A stretch of 64,000 nt of DNA from Ornithodoros turicata (lineage: Eukaryota > Arthropoda > Arachnida > Ixodida > Argasidae). Of this stretch, positions 1 to 9,437 are shown piece by piece. The stretch covers positions 24,687,982 to 24,751,981 of the forward strand of contig NC_088205.1 of assembly GCF_037126465.1 (NCBI RefSeq), written 5' to 3'. The translations under genes and the position numbers were made by a program. The notes under the pieces were generated by a model, which was not told where the DNA came from, did no database searches, and saw nothing but the letters and a program-made list of their open reading frames with translations. How positions within the stretch are numbered: the first letter of the stretch is position 1; each line of letters begins with the position of its first letter.

Positions 1-674
1 CTGACATGGGCCAAGAATTGCAGCCAGGTTGAACGTCTGTCGGCTAGCACCACTCAGCTGAGCAGAGAGTTGCCGCCTCTCCGTTCCGTAGAGCTTACAT
101 TCTATTAGGACGTGCTCAATGTTCGCTACGACACCACATTTGGAGCATAGGCTGCTGTCACAGTATCCGGTTCGGTACTTGAATTGGGGAGTGAAGGCTA
201 CATTGAGACGAAGCCTGTGCAGGAGGGACGTAAAACAGCGTGGTAAACGGTCAGGAACTGAGAAGGACATAGTTAGATCCACCGAATACATGAGAGACCT
301 GTCAGTGATGTCCCGACTCTACTGCTGTCGAGCTAGTGGCTGAATGAGCTCATTCAGAAGTGATCTCCTGTCTCCTCTTGATAACAGCGTTGGTACAACA
401 GTCCGAGACTGTTGGGCAGCCGTTGCTGCTCTGTCGGCCTCTTCGTTTCCGCTCAAACAACAGTGACCCGGGACCCACTGCAGGGATATATGATGACCGT
501 GGTCGCTTAGACGCTGAATTTGATGGAGTATATCTGTGACAACTGGGGCGAGCGGTCCACGAATCCCCATGTTGGCTATACATTGAAGAGCAGCCTTTGA
601 ATCTGAGTAGATGACCCAGGCCCGCGGGTCGTCACAGGATGTCTTACGTAGAAACAACAGGATAGCATATAGCT
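1..674 (-). pseudogene. LINE ORF2 C-terminal part: RNase H and tail (fragment)
   Basis: This is the distal part of a non-LTR retrotransposon polyprotein. From 657 down to 319 it encodes an RNase H domain with VIYSDSKAAL and the WVPGH..LSGNEEAD motif that carries later catalytic residues. From about 318 to 1 it continues with the cysteine/histidine tail seen in I/R1-type LINEs (EHVLIEC near 120-100), running off the window edge. RNase H in such elements removes RNA from the RNA-DNA hybrid during target-primed reverse transcription. The segment joins the one at 1613-2535; the break is the insertion at 675-1612. Removing that insertion and one AGCT copy restores the reading frame across the RNase H domain, so the insertion hit a readable ORF. 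The copy is not functional as it stands. Confidence 0.85.
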
Positions 675-845
675 TGTGGCGGCCCGTGGACGACGATGAC
701 GACGTGCCTCTGCTGCCACGCGCTACGGCGCTGGCGCGGCAGCTCTACCGGCACCGTCCTAGCTTGAGGCCACGTCCATCTGCCCGCTGAGACATTCCAT
801 CATCGCCGGTCAGGACTCGTGTAGAGGGACACCACCTCCTCTACA
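675..845 (+). repeat. 5' LTR of the TRIM-like element
   Basis: 171-bp direct repeat beginning TGTGGCGGCC and ending CTCTACA. It differs from the right copy by two substitutions that I can see. Confidence 0.87.
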
Positions 846-847
846 TT

Positions 848-860
848 TGGTGACCCGAAC
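848..860 (+). other. Primer binding site of the TRIM-like element
   Basis: TGGTGACCCGAAC lies three bases after the left LTR. The TGGTGACCC start is complementary to a tRNA 3' end of the form GGGTCACCA, as in tRNA-Trp. The primer tRNA identity is an inference from nine bases. Confidence 0.6.
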
Positions 861-1424
861 AATGAACACCATGTTCGGCGTAATTCGGCCATGCAACATC
901 CTAAATTTTTCGGCAAACAAGCAGCGAACCACCCTCTAGCAGGCAAGGCGCACTGGGACCACTGTTCCACCGGGGACCCGCAGGGAGACCACAGTATGCT
1001 GACTTTCCGGCCTCCACCTGCTTCATGATGGTCCTCCCCGGCACTTCTCTGGCGCCAACCGGCATTCACGCTGTCGTACCGGTCGCGGTACTGTCGCCCT
1101 CTCAGCAACTCACTCACTCAGCAACAATCAACGCTCGACAGCAATCACTCAACAAGCACTCAGCGTACTCAACAAGGGCTCAACGCACTCAGCAGGGACT
1201 CAACACAATCAGCAACAACTCAAGCATCCAAGCACTCAACATTCACATCTCATCACTGGAACCCGCCCGGATCGCAGCGCTCTTGTTCCCGCCATCCCGC
1301 TGCTGCTGCATCAACAGCCGCAAGCACAAGCCGTGTGTCCTGTCATCCACCATCCACGAGTCGTCCTAATTCTCCTCTTCATGGTATCGACGCGGGCTTC
1401 AATCCCATGCACCGCTCCGCGTCT

Positions 1425-1441
1425 GAGGGGGGGGGGGGTGA
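1425..1441 (+). other. Polypurine tract of the TRIM-like element
   Basis: A purine run made almost wholly of G ends immediately before the right LTR, where plus-strand priming would be expected. Confidence 0.65.
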
Positions 1442-1612
1442 TGTGGCGGCCCGTGGACGACGATGACGACGTGCCTCTGCTGCCACGCGCTACGGCGCTG
1501 GCACGGCAGTTCTACCGGCACCGTCCTAGCTTGAGGCCACGTCCATCTGCCCGCTGAGACATTCCATCATCGCCGGTCAGGACTCGTGTAGAGGGACACC
1601 ACCTCCTCTACA
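1442..1612 (+). repeat. 3' LTR of the TRIM-like element
   Basis: 171-bp direct repeat of 675-845, followed by the AGCT target duplication at 1613-1616. Confidence 0.87.
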
Positions 1613-2535
1613 AGCTCATCAGACGTTGATGTGATGCGGTGTGAGAGACGGTGTCCATGTGACACACCGTCAGTTGGAATAACAAATGCAGACGATGAAC
1701 ATTCATGACTGGTGGATCCGTCAGTGAAAACTGGAGTGTGGTCAGAATATCGACTGTGCATCATATCCGCTGCAAGCTGTTTCAGAACTGATGTAGGCAC
1801 TTGGTTTCGTTTGACGTTAAGACCAGGAATTGACAATGCGATCGATGGTACTGGAAGCGACCACGGAGGCGTTGTGGACACCACTGATCTTGCAGAAAAC
1901 GGGGAAACCTGAAGTTTCACTTCCATGAAACAGTTGTGTGTGCTACTTTGCTTCCGGCGACAAACTTTTGCTATTAGTGGATGGCGGCGGTGGTGAGCTC
2001 TGAGGCGCAAGTAATGGTGAATGGTCTCCCTCTGCCGCAAGACTTCAATGGGTATTTCGCGGGCTTCTGCTATCACCATCCGCGTTTCCGCAGTTCTCGG
2101 GACGCCAAGACATACCCTTAAGCTCCGTGCTAGAATACACCGCAGTCGTTGTTCTTGCGTCTGTGAAATTCCGTGCAAGACTTGTAGGCTAGGACTAGGC
2201 TAGGCTCCCTCGGACTAGGGCTTTGTGGATGGCCAGAAGAGTCTTCTCATTCATTCCCCACTTCGGCCCAGCAAAGTGGCGAATGACGGAAATCCACTGG
2301 TGTGCCTTTGTGTCCAGGTGATCGATATGTTTCTTCCAGCACAAGTTGGAGTCTATGATGACACCCAGGAATCTATGGTGTGCTACCTGCCTAAGAGGCA
2401 TATCGTCAAGGAAGAGCTGACACCGATGCATATGCTTCCGAGTAAAAGCCATGACTGCTGTTTTCTCAGTTGAAGAAGGGAAGTCAACAACATTAACTCC
2501 TAATTCCTGTGTGACCTAAGGTTTGGTGCAGCACG
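1613..2535 (-). pseudogene. LINE ORF2: reverse transcriptase thumb to start of RNase H (fragment)
   Basis: Read on the minus strand, 2520-2195 encodes the end of the reverse transcriptase palm and the thumb (TEKTAVMAF, HHRFLGVIIDSNLCWKKHI). 2178-1613 continues with LARSLRVCLGVPRTAETR, a signature of RNase H-bearing I/R1-type LINEs, and reaches the start of RNase H. A stop and frameshift at about 2180-2195 coincide with a short tandem expansion of CCTAG units. No endonuclease or palm catalytic motif is present, so the copy is 5'-truncated near 2535, the usual result of incomplete target-primed reverse transcription. Confidence 0.83.
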
Positions 2536-2864
2536 CCAACAGGACGGCGTTGGCCCTGACGAGAGCAAATATGCCATTCGTTTGATGTTTTCACCTCATG
2601 GTAGCCACTTATTCATGACTTGATGCGTGGTTGTTTATCATGGTAGTCACGCCACTTGATCACACTGATCAATCCGTCGACAGGAAGCAGGCGGAGGAGT
2701 TTGATGTTGGGACCCGGGGACATCTCGGACAAAACACTATCACTGCAGAAACATCGTCTTGTGCTTCAAACATTTCGACGGAAAAATTATAATACCCACG
2801 CACACGCTATGTGCATTAATTGCGCATCATCTCAAGGTCAAGAACAATGTGAAATAAATATATT
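2536..2864. other. Unassigned sequence
   Basis: I see no coding pattern, repeat structure or RNA gene that I can support in this stretch. Confidence 0.5.
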
Positions 2865-3157
2865 GGCTGTAGGTAGCGGTATACTTTATAGTGCATGTCA
2901 GCTATTTGAGGGGATTTATATATTGCACCGTCTTTAGACACATTCGATGCCGAGATGCCTACGGTAAGGTGTTGCATAGACAAGGGTACGGTAACGGTTA
3001 AGTAGTGGCATAGTATTTACGTTATTTTTATTTGGTACCGGTAGCGGTATATCGTTACTTTTGCAAATATGTAGCGACGCTAGCATTGCGTTACTTTTCT
3101 GTGGAGTAGCGGGTAGCGGTATTTCGTTACTTAGTTTTGGTAGCGGGTACAACACTG
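2865..3157 (-). mobile_element. hAT-like terminal fragment rich in GGTAGCGGTAT
   Basis: Read on the minus strand the segment starts CAGTGTTGTACCCGCTACC at 3157, a CAG-type terminus as in hAT elements. It then carries repeated, degenerate copies of a unit like GGTAGCGGTATxxCGTTACTT (for example near 2875, 3041, 3115 and 3141 on the plus strand). I could not find the opposite end or the 8-bp duplication, so it is probably truncated. The superfamily call rests on the terminus and on likeness to the better-defined elements elsewhere in this window. Confidence 0.45.
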
Positions 3158-3766
3158 CTTTGATTCTATCAATTTGCGCTAGCACCCTTAAAACATGTAA
3201 CTTTCACCTACTAAGCGGTGACGCTCTGCTTATGAATCAACCAATGGCAAAGACCACCACCATCTGCTCAAAAGCAGCACCACCTTCACTTGTGAATTAA
3301 GATAGTGTAGAAGGCGATGTAGACTGTTCTCCATATGTTCCGAGCCAGTGATCCCTTACAATCATATATTGTTCAGTCCCGCTTTGTTGAGAACCTTAGG
3401 GCGTACGCCTTTTTGTACCACTTGGAATGCTTGTGACTAGTCACAAGCGTGTTGCTTATGGGACTGCAGTTGTTGGCCTACCGCTGGCCCAACATTTTGC
3501 GGGCAACAATAACTTTAAGACGTTAGGTGAGATAACCTCTCTGTATATTTTTCCTCTTGTTGCGAAACGAAGAAAAAAAAGGAGGAACTGGGGAGTAATT
3601 GCAATTACTCGTCATTTTAGTCCCCCGGCCCTGAAATTTACTTCCCTGGATTTCAAATAGTAGTGACTAAACTTGGCGAATGGTCCTGTGAAGGCACACA
3701 CGCGCACACACACGTAAATGGGATGATGATGAATACAACAAATTACGCAAATATGTAGATGGGTAG
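3158..3766. other. Unassigned sequence with MITE debris
   Basis: Contains GGGCGTACGCC followed by TTTTTGT near 3400, which recurs as an inverted pair at 12778-12838, and a GGGGAGTAATTGCAATTACTC block near 3590-3640 that also occurs in the MITE fragment at 17235-17395. No gene is recognised. Confidence 0.4.
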
Positions 3767-3860
3767 AAATTCAGCGAACCGGCAGAATGTAGGAAGGGAG
3801 TTGCCTCAGGACAGAAGCCGCCGATATTTCGAACAGAGACTGTTCTTCTTCTGGGCACCG
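3767..3860 (-). repeat. Repeat tail shared with 28105-28200 (possibly Penelope-like)
   Basis: The block containing CCGCCGATATTTCGAACAG closely resembles 28105-28200. On the minus strand it reads GATGAGGACGG, then a short stem (GAACAG/CTGTTC), then CGAAATATCG. Arrangements of GATGA, stem and CGAAA are familiar near the ends of Penelope-like retroelements, but no polymerase is present here, so the family name is only an inference. Confidence 0.35.
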
Positions 3861-4233
3861 TCCTCATCATTGGCATGGTATTTAAAGGGTTAGGTGTGAC
3901 GTGTTTAAAGGTTCATGCGAATTGTGGGTCAACAGCCCGGAGGGAAGAAAGGTTCCGTACGGGCTTCTACGGCCGGAGTGAATGGCTGCTTTGCTAGAGT
4001 GTGGAGGGGATTATGTGAACGTAGTGATCTAGGTTAGAGTGTGGAGGGGAGCCCACTACGTTCACATAATCCCCTCCACACTCTAACAAAGCAGCCATTC
4101 ACTCCGGCCGTAGAAGCCCGTACGGAACCTTTCTTCCCTCCGGGCTGTTGACCCACAATTCGCATGAACCTTTAAACATGTCAGACCTAACCCTTTAAAT
4201 ACCATGCCAATGATGAGGACGGTGCCCAGAAGA
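3847..4233. repeat. Long inverted repeat, 180-bp arms with 27-bp spacer
   Basis: The arm at 3847-4026 reappears as its reverse complement at 4054-4233 with only a few mismatches (for example GTGTGACGTGTTT against GTCTGACATGTTT). The 27-bp spacer, 4027-4053, itself repeats GTTAGAGTGTGGAGGGG from the arm. No transposase or ORF lies inside. It could be a foldback element or a head-to-head duplication of the neighbouring repeat tail. Confidence 0.9.
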
Positions 4234-4429
4234 TTCGATGAAACAAGGATGTATAATTACGCTTTTTTTTTGCCCACATAGTACGAAATAGTGGTTCTTC
4301 CTTGACAAATTGTGTTTTATGCATGTCACAAGATTCATCTTACTCGATATATCCCGGCTCACGAATTAACTCGAAGTATTTTAATTCACGCATATGATTT
4401 ATGTACATAAGGACTGTGAAGGCAAAGCG

Positions 4430-4600
4430 TGAAGTGCAGTCCCCAATCTGTGATATCATTTAGCGCCTAAAGCGACTAATGATTGTGGCAATTCATTTAG
4501 TCCTGAAAAGACTAAATTTGCTCACACAGAGTAAATGTAGTCCTTTATGTCTCACCCTTTGCGGCGCTCCTTTGCTCCTTTTTTTCTCAGTGTGGCATAT
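4430..4600. mobile_element. MITE fragment with AGTC-rich body
   Basis: Carries CATTTAGTCCTGAAAAGACTAAAT and ends TTTTTTTCTCAGTGTGGC. The same body and a similar end occur at 19770-19890, suggesting a shared short inverted-repeat family. Ends are degenerate and no target duplication was found. Confidence 0.4.
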
Positions 4601-4668
4601 GAAAGTCGTTGGCATACATTAGTCACGCTCTACGTAGAGTAATTTAAATTTCTGCCACAGCCGGTAAT

Positions 4669-4850
4669 TTAGGCAAGTGTGAACCGTTATTTGAACCTGT
4701 TACCGAATCTTTTTTAACGGTTCAGTCCCGGTTCAGCTTCAAAATGGTGACAGTTCAGTTCGTTTCAGTTCCGATACGGCTGAAACTAACGGTTGATAAC
4801 GGTTTTCCGGTCAGGTTCGGGTTCAGTTCGACTATCTGCCTTGTTGTGCG
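4669..4850. mobile_element. GAACCGG/CGGTT motif tract, possible hAT MITE remnant
   Basis: The tract is filled with variants of GGTTCAG, AACGGTT and GAACC. Its borders read AGGCAAGTGTGAACC on the left and, on the minus strand from the right, AGGCAGATAGTCGAAC, a weak inverted pair. No clear target duplication is present, so this is tentative. Confidence 0.3.
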
Positions 4851-6424
4851 AATGTAAGTCCCGCTGACGCCTAACGTGACGTCACCGTCAAGCGAAAGTT
4901 GCTCGGAAAGCTGCGCATGCGCTATTTTGATAAAGAACCAAAAGTGGAGGTCGAACCCACACCGTCAAATTTCAGTGAGAGAAGCTTTTATTGCACCATG
5001 TTTGCTACTTTCTAATCAACGGACAATGTCTCGCTCAGGTGCCACAAGTACATGCACTCACCCTCTACGCATCCTCTCCCACATTGTTTCCCACTCACTC
5101 TCGCATTCACGTATACGTACAAAATGGAGGCGGGCGGCGTCCGTCACTGTAGTAAACTACAACATACTTGAAGCCAGTGAAACAACAGAAGGCCGAACAC
5201 AACACTTGAGCCTCACAACTCCCTGTTGCATATTGCGACTACAAAAGGGCGGTTGATAAAGAGCGACTAGTAGTGTGGTTCGAACAATCACTGATGGGAA
5301 ATCAGATAGTCGGGGTTCGACCTGACGTTCTTTTTAAAAAAAATATACAGACATGCAGAACATAGAAGCCGTGAGCAATCGAGGTTGTGTAAATGTAAGG
5401 AAGGTAGGACCTCCTTGACTCTGCGGAGTTGGGCTGCGGAGGACCGAATCCGCTCTTGATTGGCCTCAAGAGCGACTACAACACATCCGCTAGTCTCACG
5501 ACTATACGGTAATAGACTCCCGGATCATGTACGTCAGCAAAATGTCACATTTCTGAAACCCTGTGGAGGTCTCTTAGGAGTACTCCTACGCTTTCACGTG
5601 ATACTTGTCAGTGTACAGTTGCGTAGTTGGTTGTAGTTCATTCTAACCGAAGAGCGGGGACATAATACGGCTTAAGCTTGGCCGGTGTGCTTTATTGCTT
5701 CCCCCCGCCCTTGAATCACAGTCGTCAGTTAAACTTCGTCCGCTTTTGCGTCACATTTGTCATGACTAAAAGCACAAGGAAAAATAACACTGAAAGAGAT
5801 GGAAGAGTGACTCGTCGAATCCAAAGCCCATATATGGAAGAGACTTATTGATATGTTTCTCGCACGAACCATTTCCCAAAAAACAACAAGAACATTGCGG
5901 CGTATGCATTTTGCAGATAAGGGAACAAATGGTTCTCTTTTCTGGCGTGATGCATAGAACGGAAGCTCTCCGACAGTCTGTGAAAGCAACGTGACAGAGA
6001 GAGAGAGAGACAGAGAGAGAGAGAAAAAGAAAGCCAAAACGTTGTCTGTTCGAATTGTTACTTATTATTGATACGTATACGTATACGTACACGTACAATA
6101 TTTATTATTCAACAAAGCAAATGCAGTTAAATTTATCTGCTCTGTCAGCGCCTGTCAGCTTACAGTGGTTAGGAAAAATGGGGAAAGCTGGAGTTGAAAT
6201 GCACCCCTGCTTCAAGTTGTGCCAAATTCGCGCTACTTGTCATTCTTCCAATATTATCTTATGCTCTTTCGAGGGGGTTTGTGGCAGGTTACGAGCTGCT
6301 TAGACACGCCGTCATCCGTGAGGGACGTCAAATACGGCGTGCCGTGTCTTGAGATTTCAGTGCACCTTAAAGGACTTTCACGGGGGAAACTGCTCTCCAA
6401 CGCGTCGATCAACGCCACTTCAAC
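4851..6424. other. Unassigned sequence with simple repeats
   Basis: No recognisable gene. An open frame at 4876-5256 has no identifiable domain. A GA-rich simple repeat lies at about 5995-6025 and a TACGTA-type tract at about 6068-6098. Confidence 0.45.
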
Positions 6425-6444
6425 GCGCAGATATAGTCCGACGT
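6425..6444 (+). repeat. Left terminal inverted repeat of Harbinger
   Basis: Starts GCGCAGATATAG and is identical over 20 bp to the reverse complement of 11576-11595. It is followed by an imperfect hairpin (AACTGTGCTG...CAGCACAGTT) at about 6446-6475. Confidence 0.9.
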
Positions 6445-6635
6445 AACTGTGCTGTGCGTCCGCGCGCAGCACAGTTGCGTTACGCCAGGGAAAATCACAC
6501 CTTTTATAGTTCAGCCACTAGCGCGGCCGGCGGAATTCAACGCGCTAGAACGTCGCCCGCTCAGAATACAGCATCTCCTATTTTTCACCGGCCGCGCTTG
6601 AGCAGTCAGACCAGAATGCACCGCGCTTTATCAAA

Positions 6636-7807
6636 ATGGCGGACTACAGTTCGGGCACGGAAGTGACAGTTGAGCGGCTTGGGCCATCAGATATTGTGGT
6701 AGAGCGTCTACTGGAGGGTGTACGACAACATCCATGTGTGTTTGACACGAAGAGGATGGACTATAGGGAATCACAAAGAAAGAGAAACGCCTGGAAAATA
6801 ATAAGACAACAATGTGGCCTCGCCACAGGTAAGTTGTTCGGACCACCTTGTGCGTTCTTTCGAGTGGCATTTGTCTCTCGCGGCACTATTAATCACATCT
6901 TGTCCTGTCTTTTGTCTTTCCCTCTGTTTAGTTGAAGAATGTCATAAGCTGTGGAAGCGCCTAAGAGATCGGTACTCCAGAGAGATCAAGGCAATGGAGG
7001 TGATGAAACGAAGTGGAAATGCGTTTGTTTCCAGGCGTGCCTGGGAATTTTTCGAGGCTATGGCCTATTATAAAGACTGTGGACGTCCGAGAAAGTAAGT
7101 AGTTTCGTCTGTTGAGGTGCTGAGTGCAGTTATGTTCCGTATAGCGTTCCTTGACGAGTTTCCAATGACGCTTCTGTCGACTACGTTCACGCGTCTAGTT
7201 TGCATTTTGCTGCTGCCACTTTCTGGGTACAAATCGTTTGCAAACATGACCAGACCACTACTTCCAAGTGATACTTTTGTTTCCTTGAATGCACACCAGT
7301 CATTACGTATAAACAATGCTTGCTACACAGGACACAGACAAGAGTATCGTCGTGATTCATTGACATTGCAGCTACATGACAAATTGTTTGTTTTGCTGGA
7401 GGACAACATGCAATCTGGATGGCTCATCTACACTCGAAGAGAATCCTGGAAACGACGATTCCAGCGGCACTGCAGAAAGCATTTTCGAGTCTATGGTGTC
7501 GAGATCATCAACATCATCCTGCACAACGTCTACCCAGGGGGATTCCCTTATACCAACCGTCACGATGGCAACGGACAGAGGAGAACAGAGACCGGTCCAG
7601 TCAGGTCAGCTGCCAGAAAACAGAGTGAACAAGCGAAAAGAATCAGACACTTTTGAACAAGACCTGCTGAAACACCTAGACAAAAGGATGTCGGAGAATG
7701 AGGCATTCGCCCTATCTGTAGGGATGACCTTGGACAGGCTGTCGAAGCCAACCGCGGCAGAATGCAAAGCAAAAATGATGTTGCTTTTTTCGGAGTATGA
7801 CCTATAG
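6636..7807 (+). CDS. MADF/BESS DNA-binding protein of the Harbinger element
   Basis: Inferred exons are 6636-6828, 6932-7094 and 7372-7807, joined by GT-AG junctions (ACAG/GTAAG, TTTAG, AA/GTAAGT, TTGCAG) to give 263 residues without a stop. Residues about 15-115 form a MADF (Myb/SANT-like) domain: VERLLEGVRQHPCVFD, RKRNAWKII, then CHKLWKRLRDRYSRE and AWEFFEAMAYY. The C-terminus (FALSVGMTLDRLSKPTAAECKAK) resembles a BESS protein-interaction motif. In PIF/Harbinger elements the Myb-like partner helps the transposase enter the nucleus and bind the ends. The third-exon acceptor is the least certain junction; I chose it because it keeps the frame into the BESS-like end. The gene converges on the transposase. 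Confidence 0.75.
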
Positions 7808-7978
7808 TGTTCTTGTTAAATGAATTATTTTTGACTACCTGTTTTTGTAGAAATGACAACAAGGCTTGTAGTTTTTTTTATAACCCTGAAGCAGTTAGTC
7901 TTGTGTTTATTATTTTCTTGTGTAGGATTATACAGGTGTTTTTTATTCGTTACAGAATTTTTCTTAAAAGGTGGCAGA

Positions 7979-8647
7979 GCAAAATAGATGCCGTTTTAGC
8001 AGGTGGGTTATACGGCCAGGGAAATATCCTGTAGGACAGTGTTTGCATCTACTGTACTACTAATTAACTAAAATTCATTAACTTCATAATTAGATTTTTT
8101 TTTGGGGGGGGGGGAGATGGTGAAATTCGAGATGGCAGGATTGGATCCAATCATTATTCAAAGCCACCGTCCTTTAAACAACCCAGGAAGCAACGTAAAA
8201 TGTTAAATTTCGCTATGCAAATGAGCCGAAACTACAACTATTCGCTTTTCGAGCGCAACAACCACGCACCCTTCACCTTATCTGGGTAGGAGAGCGATCT
8301 CAGATTTGCATCTACTCCAACCAGCTCCATTGCTCCAAGGCATGTGCCCTCTCCCCGTGATTGCCTGTAGCTGTTTCTGTGCTTGAATACTGCTCAGTTC
8401 TGGTTTTGGCTAATTTGCATAGAGAAATTTGGCAATTTATATCTCGAAGTATGGTTGCTTCTCAGGCTGTTTAATAAGGACAATGGGTTTCAATAATGAC
8501 TGGCTGCAATTCTGCTATCCCACATTTCCCAGAAAAAATCTTACTAATATCAGTTAATTAATGAATTTTAGCTAATTAGTCATGCGCTGTCCTACAGGAT
8601 GTCTGTCTGGCCTTATAAACCACCTGCTGAAACGCCATCTATTTTGC
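7979..8647. mobile_element. MITE nested between the two Harbinger genes
   Basis: The ends form a long imperfect inverted repeat of about 65 bp or more: GCAAAATAGATG.CGTTT.AGCAGGTGG at the left and its complement at the right, each followed inward by ATCCTGTAGGACAG. Homology continues with AATTAACTAAAATTCATTAA-like sequence. The body is non-coding. No target duplication is evident, so the exact borders are uncertain. It lies after the MADF gene's stop and does not break either ORF. Confidence 0.7.
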
Positions 8648-8689
8648 GCGACTAGTTTTTCTTGAAATAAAATTTTGTAATGAATATTT

Positions 8690-9140
8690 AAAAAAAAACA
8701 GCATATCTAGTCTCTTTTCTAATTCAGCCAACATTTTATTTTTGTAAAGCCCTTCTGATATGCAAGAACAAAGCAGTCAGTGTCTACACAAGCACCAAGC
8801 AATAACAGAAGAGCCAATGAACCAAATGTGATATGCACTTCCTGAACAAAGTGTTTTGTCTTGATGTACCTGAACTTGATATACTTGATATACCTGAATT
8901 ATTTTTGACTACTACTATTTGTACAAATGACTACAAATGTACTATTTATGTTATTTTCTTGTGTAGAATTATATACCTAGTCAGTATATCTAGTCTCGTT
9001 TCTAGTCTAGCCTACAGCATTTAATTTTTGTAAAGCCCTTCTGATATGCAAGAAAAAAGCATTCAGTGTCTACGCAAGTGCCAAGCAATAACGAAAGTAC
9101 CAGCAAGCTAAATGTGATATGCAGTTTTTGTCTGCTTCAT
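8690..9140. repeat. Imperfect tandem duplication in the Harbinger intergenic region
   Basis: A block with TTTTTGTAAAGCCCTTCTGATATGCAAGAA occurs at about 8740 and again at about 9027, roughly 290 bp apart, with matching flanks (ATATCTAGTCTC, CAAGCAATAAC, AATGTGATATGCA). The stretch at 8895-8975 also resembles the sequence just after the MADF stop (7825-7930), so the region looks triplicated. Confidence 0.75.
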
Positions 9141-9437
9141 AATAATGCATCCCACAGTTAGACAACTTGTTGCCTTCTTGCTGACACGCAAGCCGTAAAA
9201 CAAAACGCTGTAGATTATCGGAAAAAATATAAGTGCCTAGTAGTTTATTTCAGAAACCTGAAAAACAAAGAAGGTGTACAGATGCCTGTACTAACACAAA
9301 CTTTGAGCATACAACACAGCATTGTTTGAGGTTCAGTGTGTAAGGTAATAAAATAGTTCTGACAAAAAGTCGTTTTATCTATCACAGTTCTGTATCACAT
9401 GTTTTGTGCAGAGTACCAAGGAAGCACAGATCACTTT

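Larger units (their letters stand above)
675..1612 (+). mobile_element. Non-autonomous LTR retrotransposon (TRIM-like), 938 bp
   Basis: Two direct repeats of 171 bp (675-845 and 1442-1612) start TGTGGCGGCC and end TCCTCTACA, giving the TG...CA ends of LTRs. I count two differences between them. A likely primer site (TGGTGACCCGAAC) follows the left repeat and a polypurine tract precedes the right one. A 4-bp duplication, AGCT, flanks the element at 671-674 and 1613-1616. The 596-bp interior has no gag, protease or reverse transcriptase and contains a CAACACTCA-like degenerate repeat at about 1107-1255. It must have been moved by an autonomous partner's enzymes. The orientation follows from primer site and purine tract. 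Confidence 0.88.

Noticed and set aside
5250..5335. tRNA-like sequence with GGGGTTCGACC
   Set aside because: The T-loop match is good, but I could not fold acceptor, D and anticodon arms together.
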